DNA from: Gallionella straubiae
Lineage (GTDB): Bacteria; Pseudomonadota; Gammaproteobacteria; Burkholderiales; Gallionellaceae
Direction: 5' to 3'
Length of the DNA: 64,000 nucleotides
NCBI RefSeq assembly: GCF_051257895.1
Contig: NZ_CP194331.1
Span: 1,240,001 to 1,304,000 of the forward strand
The notes below the pieces were generated by a model. That model saw only the letters and a program-made list of their open reading frames with translations. It made no database searches and had not been told where the DNA came from. Positions 33,768 to 40,672 of this stretch are shown here, in pieces. Made by a program: the position numbers and the translations under genes. Position 1 is the first letter of the stretch. Each line of letters opens with the position of its first letter.

Positions 33768-34196
33768 CTATTCTTCCTGAAGGTGCTTGTTAATCTCGGT
33801 CAGTGCCTGGATGATATGGCGCAGTGACTGGCTGTACTCGTTCCTGAATATCGCCGCCGCACCGGCGCGGTCGCCGGCCTTCAGCTTCTCGATAATGTGC
33901 AAGCCAAACTGGTGAAATTGCCGGTGGGCTTCGCTTAATTGCCGGTGTACTTCCAGGTCGCAGAACGGCTCCAGTACCGAACCGTTGATCCAGCTTCCCA
34001 ACTGGCAAATGCCGTCCTGCCCGAGCGGGGCGGAATCCAGGGATTCGCGGATATTCCCCTGCACGTGATGCCCCAGGCGGGTCTTCCACAATATGTGCGC
34101 CTCGGCTGCCGCAACGAGATTAAGCCGGCTGCGCAACTCGCGCTTGCGGGAACGATCGACCCCCAGAAAATCTTTTACGCCGCTCAACAGTGCCAT
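33768..34196 (-). CDS. Stand-alone CZB (chemoreceptor zinc-binding) domain protein
   Basis: A 142-residue helical-bundle protein matching the CZB domain: a His in AEAHILWKTRL, the Cys motif CQLGSWING, and two His in AHRQFHQFG, together the 3His/1Cys zinc site. CZB domains tune diguanylate cyclases (DgcZ) or chemoreceptors by zinc; here the domain is free-standing, so a partner is presumably encoded elsewhere. I use the ATG at 34196, preceded by GGGGGG; a GTG one codon earlier is possible. Confidence 0.85.
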   Translation of the reverse strand: MALLSGVKDFLGVDRSRKRELRSRLNLVAAAEAHILWKTRLGHHVQGNIRESLDSAPLGQDGICQLGSWINGSVLEPFCDLEVHRQLSEAHRQFHQFGLHIIEKLKAGDRAGAAAIFRNEYSQSLRHIIQALTEINKHLQEE

Positions 34197-34259
34197 CACA
34201 ACCCCCCGGAATTATCTTGAGGTGCGTTTTATATGTGCTCCGAGAGGAAAGAACAATAT

Positions 34260-34283
34260 GCACAAATACCTATATATTTCGGC
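34260..34283. promoter_or_regulatory. 24-bp palindromic motif, copy 1
   Basis: GCACAAATA-CCTATA-TATTTCGGC is an imperfect palindrome (seven of nine arm positions pair), preceded by AACAATAT and followed by CTA. The same 33-base arrangement recurs at 39831-39854. It lies between the divergent CZB and dacC genes, which suits an operator. Confidence 0.5.
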
Positions 34284-34378
34284 CTAGTCATTTTGCGAGC
34301 CAATAGTACAGTTCCGGCGATCAAGCCGCAGATTATCGGAGATGCCCTATAATTAAGCTCCCAAGACGTCATCCAGCC

Positions 34379-35515
34379 ATGAATATCCTCCTCCTGCTCG
34401 CCAGCCTGCTTTTGCCTGCCTCGGCCTACGCCCTGCCTCCGCAAATACCCGCCACGCTCCCGCTGGCGGCCAAGTCCTACCTGCTGTATGACTACACGAG
34501 CAGCCAGGTCCTGGTGAACCAGAACGCCGACGAGCGCATGGAGCCCGCCTCGCTGACCAAGTTGATGACTGCCTATCTGGTTTTCGATGCGCTCGGGCAT
34601 GGCACGCTCCTGCCGGAGCAAAACCTGACTATCCCCGCCGCCGCGGTGCGCAATGTCAGCGGCGAATCGCGCATGCTGCTCAAAGCCGGGCAAAACGCGA
34701 CCGTGGATGAACTGCTGCGCGGCCTGATCGTGCAGTCCGGCAACGATGCGGCGATCACGCTGGCGCTCCACATCGCCGGCAGCGAAACGGGATTTGTCGA
34801 TATGATGAACCGGGAAGCAAAGCGGCTGGGCATGAACAACACCCACTTCACCAACCCGGTCGGCCTGCCGGATGCGCAGCATTACAGCACCGCATACGAC
34901 CTCGCCCTGCTGGCCGCGGCCACCGTGCGCGACTACCCACAACACTATGCGCTGTTCGGACTGCGCGACTACACTTACAACAACGTCACCCAGGCCAACC
35001 GCAACCGCCTGCTGTGGATCGACCCCTATGCGGACGGCATAAAGACCGGGCACACCGAAACGGCCGGCTACTGCCTGGTCGGTTCGGTCAAGCGCGACGG
35101 CCGCCGCCTGATCTCGGTGCTACTCGGCGCGCCTTCCGACAACCTGCGTGCCATCGAAAGCCAGAAACTGCTGAATTTCGGCTTCCAGCATTTCGATGCG
35201 GTGCGCCTGTACCAGAAGGATCAGCCGGTCAGCAAGGTGCGCATCTGGAAAGGCACCAAAAGCCACCTCAAGATCGGCTTCCGCCAGGATCTGTTCCTGA
35301 CCATCCCTAAAGGGCAGCTCGCCGAGCTCAAGGCGACGATGGAAACGCGCCAACCCATCCTCGCCCCGGTCAGCGGCGGACAGCAACTGGGCGTGCTCAA
35401 GCTGAGCCTCGCTGGCAAGCCCTATGCGGAATTCCCGCTGGTCGCGCTGGAGGACTCTTCGCTGGCAAATGTATTCTCGCGCGGCTGGGACAGCATCCGT
35501 CTGCTTTTCGAATAA
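34379..35515 (+). CDS. dacC: D-alanyl-D-alanine carboxypeptidase (penicillin-binding protein 5/6 type)
   Basis: A serine DD-carboxypeptidase that trims peptidoglycan pentapeptides in the periplasm. Signal peptide at residues 1-19. The catalytic SLTK has S58 and K61; SGN lies in IVQSGNDAAI near residue 119; KTG lies in IKTGHTETAGYC. After the transpeptidase-like domain comes the C-terminal beta domain, and an amphipathic final helix (NVFSRGWDSIRLLF) for membrane contact. The 378-residue length is normal. It heads a conserved run with dat, ybeD, lipB and lipA. The choice between dacA and dacC is nominal. Confidence 0.94.
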   Translation: MNILLLLASLLLPASAYALPPQIPATLPLAAKSYLLYDYTSSQVLVNQNADERMEPASLTKLMTAYLVFDALGHGTLLPEQNLTIPAAAVRNVSGESRMLLKAGQNATVDELLRGLIVQSGNDAAITLALHIAGSETGFVDMMNREAKRLGMNNTHFTNPVGLPDAQHYSTAYDLALLAAATVRDYPQHYALFGLRDYTYNNVTQANRNRLLWIDPYADGIKTGHTETAGYCLVGSVKRDGRRLISVLLGAPSDNLRAIESQKLLNFGFQHFDAVRLYQKDQPVSKVRIWKGTKSHLKIGFRQDLFLTIPKGQLAELKATMETRQPILAPVSGGQQLGVLKLSLAGKPYAEFPLVALEDSSLANVFSRGWDSIRLLFE

Positions 35516-35527
35516 GGGGATACGACA

Positions 35528-36382
35528 ATGATCTACCTGAACGGGCAGTACATGCCCATCGAGGAAGCGAAGATTTCCGTGCTGGATCGCGGCTTCATCT
35601 TCGGCGACGGCGTGTACGAAGTAATCCCGGTGTATTCACGCCGCCCGTTCCGCCTCGGAGAGCACCTGCGCCGCCTGCAGCACAGCCTGGACGGCATCCG
35701 GCTCGCCAACCCGCATGACGAACAGGAGTGGACGCAAATCGTCGGCGAAATCATCGCACGCAATCCCGGCGAGGATCAGTCGCTGTACCTGCACATCACG
35801 CGCGGCACAGCCAGGCGCGACCACGCCTTTCCCAAGCCACCCGTCGCGCCGACGGTGTTCGTGATGAGCAATCTCCTGACCACCCCGTCCGCCGAACAGC
35901 TGGCGAACGGCATCGTCTGCATCACCGCGCCGGACAACCGCTGGCTGCGCTGCGACATCAAGGCCATCGCGCTGCTGCCCAACGTGCTGCTGCGCCAGAT
36001 GGCGGTCGATGTGGGCTGCGCCGAGACCATCCTGATCCGCGACAATGAGTTCATGACCGAGGGCGCGGCGAGCAACATCTTCGCAGTGAAGCACGGCACG
36101 CTGCTCGCACCGCCCAAGGACAACCTGATGCTGCCCGGCATCACCTACGACGTGGTGCTGGAACTCGCCGCCGCCGACGGCATCCCCTGCGAGGTGCGGC
36201 GCGTGACGAAGGAGGAGGTGTTTTCCGCCGACGAGCTGCTGCTCACCTCCTCGACGAAGGAGGTGCTCGCGATCACGCAGCTCGACGGCAAGCAGGTCGG
36301 CAGCGGCCGGCCGGGCGCGATGTTCGCGCGGCTGCATGCGCTGTACCAGGATTTCAAACGCGACGTGATGCGTGCCGCATGA
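35528..36382 (+). CDS. dat: D-amino acid aminotransferase (class IV PLP enzyme)
   Basis: A 284-residue fold-type IV aminotransferase that interconverts D-alanine and D-glutamate via 2-oxo acids. The PLP Lys is in RCDIKAIALLPNVL near residue 147, and the cofactor Glu is in FMTEGAASNIF near residue 180. FIFGDGVYEVIPVY and LTSSTKEVLAI are further family markers. Placement directly after dacC and 13 bases from its stop suits a role in D-amino acid supply or recycling for the wall. The stop overlaps ybeD in ATGA. Confidence 0.92.
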   Translation: MIYLNGQYMPIEEAKISVLDRGFIFGDGVYEVIPVYSRRPFRLGEHLRRLQHSLDGIRLANPHDEQEWTQIVGEIIARNPGEDQSLYLHITRGTARRDHAFPKPPVAPTVFVMSNLLTTPSAEQLANGIVCITAPDNRWLRCDIKAIALLPNVLLRQMAVDVGCAETILIRDNEFMTEGAASNIFAVKHGTLLAPPKDNLMLPGITYDVVLELAAADGIPCEVRRVTKEEVFSADELLLTSSTKEVLAITQLDGKQVGSGRPGAMFARLHALYQDFKRDVMRAA

Positions 36383-36663
36383 GCGAATTGCCCGAAAACA
36401 AGCTGACCGACAGCCTGCTCGAATATCCCTGCGAATTCCCGCTGAAGATATTCGGCCTGCAGCAGGCGGGCTTCGCGCAGGCCGTACTGGAAGTCGTGGT
36501 ACGCCACGACCCTGATTTCCAGGCCGGCAGCATGGAAATGCGCGCCAGCAAGAATGCCCGTTACCTCAGCCTGACCTGCACCATCCGCGCCACCTCGCGC
36601 GAGCAGCTCGACGCGCTCTACCGGGAGCTGTGCGACCATCCATCGGTCGTGATGGTGCTATGA
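36379..36663 (+). CDS. ybeD: DUF493 / YbeD family protein
   Basis: A 94-residue small protein with the DUF493 ferredoxin-like fold, seen from LLEYPCEFPLKIFGL at the start and the alternating beta strands of YLSLTCTIRATS. The function is unknown; the E. coli homologue sits between dacA and lipB in the same order. It overlaps both dat and lipB by four bases, so all three are translationally coupled. Confidence 0.92.
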   Translation: MSELPENKLTDSLLEYPCEFPLKIFGLQQAGFAQAVLEVVVRHDPDFQAGSMEMRASKNARYLSLTCTIRATSREQLDALYRELCDHPSVVMVL

Positions 36664-37352
36664 GCGGGGAAGGGAGAAGGGAGAAGGGAGAAGGGGAAAA
36701 TCATGCGGCTCTCTCCCACCTTTCGCCGCCGGTCATCCACACGCTCGGCCTGGTCGAATACCAGCCGATCTGGGACGCGATGAAAAAATTCACCGCAGAG
36801 CGCACTGCGGAAACGCGCGACGAAATCTGGCTGGCGCAGCATCCGCCGGTCTATACCCAGGGACAGGCAGGCAGGCCGGAACACCTGCTGCATCCCAACG
36901 GGATTCCGGTCGTCAAGGTGGATCGCGGCGGCCAGATCACCTACCACGGCCCCGGCCAGATCGTCGCCTACCTGCTGCTCGACCTGCGCCGCTGGAAGAT
37001 CAACGTGCGCGAACTGGTGCGCCTGATGGAGCGCTCGGTGATCGATCTGCTCGGAGAATTCGGCGTAGCCGCGCAGGGACGCGAGGATGCGCCCGGCGTG
37101 TACGTGGCGGATGCGAAAATCGCCTCGCTCGGACTGAAGATAAAACACGGCTGCTGCTATCACGGCCTCGCATTGAACGTGGACATGGACCTGACCCCGT
37201 TCGCCGCCATCAACCCCTGCGGTTACGCCGGCCTGCGCGTCACACAATGCCGCGAACTCGGCATCACCGCCGGCATCGGCGAGCTGCAGGCGCAACTGTC
37301 GCAGAACCTGATCCACGGCCTGCAGCAACACCTGGAAAGAAAAACGGCATGA
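36660..37352 (+). CDS. lipB: Octanoyltransferase LipB, with a repeat-derived N-terminus
   Basis: LipB moves octanoate from acyl carrier protein to lipoyl domains. RGGQITYHGPGQIVAYL, the Lys in KIASLGLKI, and the Cys in NPCGYAGLRVTQC are the catalytic features. The start is the ATG in overlap with the ybeD stop. The protein has 230 residues; normal homologues begin near the HTLGLVEYQP segment, so about 24 residues at the front are extra. They are encoded by a GGGAGAA tandem repeat (36666-36700) and read as a charged low-complexity tail. Translation could instead begin further in, but no good alternative start is seen. Confidence 0.93.
   Translation: MSGEGRREKGEGENHAALSHLSPPVIHTLGLVEYQPIWDAMKKFTAERTAETRDEIWLAQHPPVYTQGQAGRPEHLLHPNGIPVVKVDRGGQITYHGPGQIVAYLLLDLRRWKINVRELVRLMERSVIDLLGEFGVAAQGREDAPGVYVADAKIASLGLKIKHGCCYHGLALNVDMDLTPFAAINPCGYAGLRVTQCRELGITAGIGELQAQLSQNLIHGLQQHLERKTA
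36666..36700 (+). repeat. GGGAGAA tandem repeat in the lipB 5' end
   Basis: About four head-to-tail units of AGGGAGA/AGGGGAA begin two codons after the lipB start. Seven-base units change the reading frame with each gain or loss, so unit-number change would switch LipB expression. Confidence 0.75.
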
Positions 37353-38293
37353 ACGACCCCGAGCACAAGCAAACTGGAAAAGAAAAAACCGCACGCATCC
37401 CGATCAAGGTCGTGCCGCTGCAGCAGCGCCTGCGCAAGCCGGAATGGATCCGCATCAAACCCGCCGGCGGCGCGGGATACAACGAGGTGAAACGCATCCT
37501 GCGCGAGAACAAACTGCACACGGTGTGCGAGGAAGCCTCCTGCCCGAACCTCGGCGAATGCTTCGGCAAGGGCACGGCGACCTTCATGATCCTCGGCGAT
37601 GTCTGCACGCGGCGCTGCCCGTTCTGCGACGTGGCGCACGGCAAACCGCAGCCGCCCGACGCGAACGAACCGGAAAATCTCGCGCGCTCCATCGGCCTGC
37701 TCAAATTGAGGTACGCAGTCATCACCAGCGTGGACCGCGACGACCTGCGCGACGGCGGCGCGCGGCATTTCGCGGACTGCATCGCCGCGATCCGCACCAG
37801 CGCCCCCACGACGCGCCTGGAAATCCTCGTGCCGGATTTCCGTGGGCGGCTGGAAGTTGCGCTGGACGAGCTTGCCACCAGCCTGCCCGACGTGTTCAAC
37901 CATAACCTCGAAACCGTGCCGCGCCTCTACGGCATGGCGCGCCCCGGTGCGGACTACGCCCACTCGCTGAAGCTGCTCAGGGAATTCAAGGCGCGCTTCC
38001 CTCACATCCCGACTAAGTCCGGCCTGATGGTCGGCCTCGGCGAGACCGACGAGGAAGTGCTTGAGGTGATGCGCGACCTGCGCGCGCACGAGGTGGACAT
38101 GCTTACCATCGGCCAGTACCTGCAACCCTCCGACGGCCACCTGCCGGTGCTGCGCTACGTGCCGCCGGAGACCTTCGCGCGGTTCGAACAGGCCGCAAAG
38201 GAGATGGGGTTTTCGCATGCCGCCTGCGGGCCGATGGTCAGGTCGAGCTATTTCGCCGACGAGCAGGCGCAGCGGGCGGGAGTAATAATTTAA
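37349..38293 (+). CDS. lipA: Lipoyl synthase
   Basis: LipA is a radical-SAM enzyme that inserts two sulfurs into protein-bound octanoyl groups. The auxiliary cluster Cys are in CEEASCPNLGEC and the radical-SAM cluster Cys in CTRRCPFCDV; the C-terminal RSSY provides the Ser ligand. The protein has 314 residues, starting at the ATG in overlap with the lipB stop. Its last 20 or so codons are repeated, in decayed form, at 39878-39953. Confidence 0.97.
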   Translation: MNDPEHKQTGKEKTARIPIKVVPLQQRLRKPEWIRIKPAGGAGYNEVKRILRENKLHTVCEEASCPNLGECFGKGTATFMILGDVCTRRCPFCDVAHGKPQPPDANEPENLARSIGLLKLRYAVITSVDRDDLRDGGARHFADCIAAIRTSAPTTRLEILVPDFRGRLEVALDELATSLPDVFNHNLETVPRLYGMARPGADYAHSLKLLREFKARFPHIPTKSGLMVGLGETDEEVLEVMRDLRAHEVDMLTIGQYLQPSDGHLPVLRYVPPETFARFEQAAKEMGFSHAACGPMVRSSYFADEQAQRAGVII

Positions 38294-38476
38294 ATCTATC
38301 GCTTGGCTGTACGGGGTTTCCGGGCTTAATGTGGATGTGGGATGGCTGAAAATTCAATGTGAAGCTGATCCCTTTAATTGATGGCGCGGCATGCCTTGTT
38401 CCTCAGTTCACGCTACTGAAAACAATTCGACTCCGGTACCTTTGGTTTTGATGTTTATTCTCCTTACGTCAATTTG

Positions 38477-39133
38477 TTAGTTTGGAGCTTTGAAACCACG
38501 AAACTTCCAAGCTGGGCACCATTCAGTTGCAAGCGGCTCGCGGATAATCCTGTAGCTTTCCAGCGACCTCCCCGCCTCCTTGTTAACCCTGCGCACGATA
38601 TCCACCGTCAGCACCGAGGCATCGCGTTCCTCCACCGTCAGGCTGTATTGGTCATAGCCGCCGACCATGACGTTGGGTTCCTTGAACTGCGCCGGAAACT
38701 CTTCCAGCGGAATGCGCTGCCATGCCTTGCCGTCATATTTGAAGAATACATAAGGGGGATTCGGGCGCCCCCATCGGTTATAGGCAGTACACCGGGTGAT
38801 CTTGGCCGCCGCATAGGGAACGTCTTTCACGAAATCCAGAACCATCAAACTCAGATTGTCCGGTTCAGAGCGTGAGCGGTTATCGCTTCGCCAAGTCACG
38901 CTTTGATTGGATTCCGGAATGTGGAAGGTAGTGACATGCTCCGCCAGCGGTGCGCCTTGCCCGATTTCATGAGGGAGGCTGGAATCGTGAACATCCTTTC
39001 TTTCCACGATCATTTTCCGGCCATCATGTAATAGCACCTCTTCCTTCCAGCTTATCGAGCTGGCCGTGGCACAGCCGCTGATGCTCAATATCGCCAGCAT
39101 TAGAAACATCTGTTTCTTGATTATGAGTTTCAT
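38477..39133 (-). CDS. Uncharacterised lipoprotein
   Basis: A 218-residue protein with a lipoprotein signal: MKLIIKKQMFLMLAIL then the lipobox LSISGC, with Cys at residue 21. The mature part is polar and beta-rich with no family that I recognise. The ATG at 39133 is chosen because GGAGGG sits seven bases upstream; an ATG five codons earlier would place the ribosome site inside the gene. Its base composition is visibly A+T-richer than lipA or the following cytochrome gene, and it lies between lipA and a second, broken lipA 3' end, so it is probably part of an insert. The 183-base gap downstream of lipA shows no recognisable feature. Confidence 0.78.
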   Translation of the reverse strand: MKLIIKKQMFLMLAILSISGCATASSISWKEEVLLHDGRKMIVERKDVHDSSLPHEIGQGAPLAEHVTTFHIPESNQSVTWRSDNRSRSEPDNLSLMVLDFVKDVPYAAAKITRCTAYNRWGRPNPPYVFFKYDGKAWQRIPLEEFPAQFKEPNVMVGGYDQYSLTVEERDASVLTVDIVRRVNKEAGRSLESYRIIREPLATEWCPAWKFRGFKAPN

Positions 39134-39304
39134 GCTGCTGCCCTCCATGCGTTAGTTAGAATCAAAGGGGTTAGCTCAGCTTCGTATTATGTTTTTGCAT
39201 TTCTCATCTCCTTTTCAAATTCAAAGCTTTTGTCCCTCGTCATCCGATCCGATACACCCTCTAGCCTTTGCACCCTTGCCTGTATTGCAAATGCATCAAA
39301 ATAA

Positions 39305-39655
39305 CTATTTATAACGAGCTTCCTGAATTCCTGCTTTCGACTGTATATCCGTAGCAACCGAGCGCAATTTTTCCGCCACTGCCCTCAGGCTGTTCATTTG
39401 CACCCTGGCGGCTTCAACTTTCTCCGCGTCGACCGGCTGCCCGTCGGACGAAACGGAATTCGTCACCCGCTCGATGGCGTCGGCAAACCGGTCCAGTGCG
39501 TTCGCCCGAGCGAGATAGTTTTCAGTCTTGGCCGTCACCGATTCCCATATGGAATGACTGAAGTCGTCCACCTGTTTCAACAGTTCATCTACAAAAACCT
39601 CCCCGCCAGCCAGGCCACGCAACAAAGGAACCGGATCTTTGTCATGCTTTCTCAT
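39305..39655 (-). CDS. Small helical hypothetical protein
   Basis: A 116-residue soluble protein, almost entirely helical with heptad-like spacing (LLKQVDDFSHSIWESVTAK, then ANALDRFADAIERVTNSV). It has no signal peptide. I cannot name a family; phasin-like or structural small proteins look similar. Its ATG overlaps the stop of a 25-codon frame upstream (ATGA), suggesting it was or is translated in coupling with that gene. It lies within the lipA-flanked insert. The 171 bases between it and the lipoprotein gene hold nothing I recognise. Confidence 0.6.
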   Translation of the reverse strand: MRKHDKDPVPLLRGLAGGEVFVDELLKQVDDFSHSIWESVTAKTENYLARANALDRFADAIERVTNSVSSDGQPVDAEKVEAARVQMNSLRAVAEKLRSVATDIQSKAGIQEARYK

Positions 39656-39729
39656 TTCGCTTCTCCTGTCAGGAAATCAAAGCTCCCCTCGATAGCCGCT
39701 CCCACCGCTTCCCGGAACGCACCCGGCAT
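39652..39729 (-). CDS. Short frame coupled to the helical protein (possible gene remnant)
   Basis: A 25-codon reading frame from ATG 39729 (MPGAFREAVGAAIEGSF...) ends in a TGA that overlaps the next ATG by ATGA. The frame stays open upstream of the ATG, without another start, for about 25 codons. This is the pattern expected for the 3' end of a longer gene whose front was lost. It is too short to assign a function. Confidence 0.35.
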   Translation of the reverse strand: MPGAFREAVGAAIEGSFDFLTGEAK

Positions 39730-39830
39730 CGGCGAGCGCAGGTATTCGAAGGTCCTTGTGCTGCTGCATTTCGGCGGTAACTTGCATGCCGAGGCCGTAC
39801 CCTACTGTGGAGGCGATGGCAAAACAATAT

Positions 39831-39854
39831 GCCGAAATACATAGATACTTCGGC
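39831..39854. promoter_or_regulatory. 24-bp palindromic motif, copy 2
   Basis: GCCGAAATA-CATAGA-TACTTCGGC pairs at eight of nine arm positions. It is preceded by AACAATAT and followed by CTA, as at 34260-34283. It lies in a non-coding stretch upstream of the cytochrome c gene. Confidence 0.5.
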
Positions 39855-39877
39855 CTATATGGCCCTTGGCTGTTTTC

Positions 39878-39953
39878 CGGGATTTCCGCGCCGCCAGGGC
39901 TACGGTCGGGTCGAGTATTTCGCCGTCGAGCAGGCGCAACGGGCCGGAGTAAT
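39878..39953 (+). pseudogene. Decayed copy of the lipA 3' end
   Basis: From about 39904 the sequence matches the last 50 bases of lipA and its stop (GGTC.GGTCGAG...TATTTCGCCG...GAGCAGGCGCA...GGAGTAAT) with four substitutions and one missing base; a looser match extends back to about 39878. The missing base breaks the frame. The remaining bases of the 355-base gap 39730-40084 hold the palindromic motif above and otherwise nothing recognisable. Confidence 0.8.
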
Positions 39954-40084
39954 CTAGAATCGCAGGCAGGGAACCAACCGGCATCCGGCCGGTCTATCCG
40001 CCCACGTATTCGATTCGCCTGCTGCGGCAGTCCGAGTACGGCAAGATTCTCCCTCCGTCAATCATCTAACTGAAGGAAACCATC

Positions 40085-40402
40085 ATGAAAATTCGTTATC
40101 TCGCAACAGCAGCTGCCTTGTCCGTTTCCACTGCCGCTTTCGCCGCAGGCAACGGTGCAGCCCTGTTCAAGCGGGGTAATTGCGGCGCATGCCATGCCGC
40201 CGCGAGCAAATCGGTCGGCCCGTCGCTGGCGGATATTGCCGCAAAATACAAAGGCGACAAGGGCGCCCAGGCCAAGCTGGAAACCAAGGTGCGCAACGGC
40301 GGCGCAGGGTCGTTCGGCGCCATGCCCATGCCCCCCACCCCCAAGACCGTGAGCGACGGCGACATCAAGGCCATGGTGGCGTGGATGCTGAGCCAGAAAT
40401 AA
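40085..40402 (+). CDS. Class I c-type cytochrome
   Basis: A 105-residue periplasmic monoheme cytochrome: signal peptide at residues 1-20 (ending AFA), heme site CGACH near residue 33, and a distal Met in GAMPMPP near residue 80, as in c551/c552 proteins that shuttle electrons to terminal oxidases or reductases. A ribosome site (AAGGAAA) precedes the ATG. It is a single-gene unit closed by a strong terminator. Confidence 0.93.
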   Translation: MKIRYLATAAALSVSTAAFAAGNGAALFKRGNCGACHAAASKSVGPSLADIAAKYKGDKGAQAKLETKVRNGGAGSFGAMPMPPTPKTVSDGDIKAMVAWMLSQK

Positions 40403-40418
40403 GCCTGCACCGCCACCC

Positions 40419-40446
40419 AAAAAACCGGCGCAAGCCGGTTTTTTAT
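40419..40446 (+). terminator. Rho-independent terminator
   Basis: ACCGGC and GCCGGT pair around GCAA, preceded by A-runs and followed by TTTTTTATT. It closes the cytochrome c unit and could work in either direction. Confidence 0.92.
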
Positions 40447-40534
40447 TGCCCGCTCCGCCCCGGCACGGTACGGCGGAGTCGATGGGTGCGAGAGGGGCGG
40501 CGTGCGGCTGCTCCCACAATCGGCCGGCTTCGCC

Positions 40535-40592
40535 ATAACCAGCGACTTGGTGAGCGTTGTTGGCTCGCCTGGTCGAATGGCTAGTAGTTCCA
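40535..40592 (-). repeat. Dispersed hairpin family, copy 2
   Basis: Read on the minus strand it begins ACTGATGGAACTACTAGCC, continues ATTCGACCAGGCGAGC, has a CAACAAC loop, and ends GCTCACCAAGTCGCTGGTTA. TAGCCA pairs with TGGTTA, CGAC with GTCG and GAGC with GCTC. The left 27 bases match the copy at 55630-55687 at 24 positions, whereas the inner arms differ but still pair. Confidence 0.65.
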
Positions 40593-40636
40593 TCAGTAAT
40601 GTGTCACAGCCGCGCCCCGGCGCCGCTGCCGCGTGC

Positions 40637-40645
40637 TGCTATAAT
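40637..40645 (+). promoter_or_regulatory. Extended -10 promoter element
   Basis: TGCTATAAT has both the TG-n extension and a perfect TATAAT hexamer, 27 bases before the ATG of the RNase II-type gene. No good -35 hexamer is seen, as is usual for extended -10 promoters. Confidence 0.6.
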
Positions 40646-40672
40646 CCGCGACAATTTTTCACGCAACTTTCC

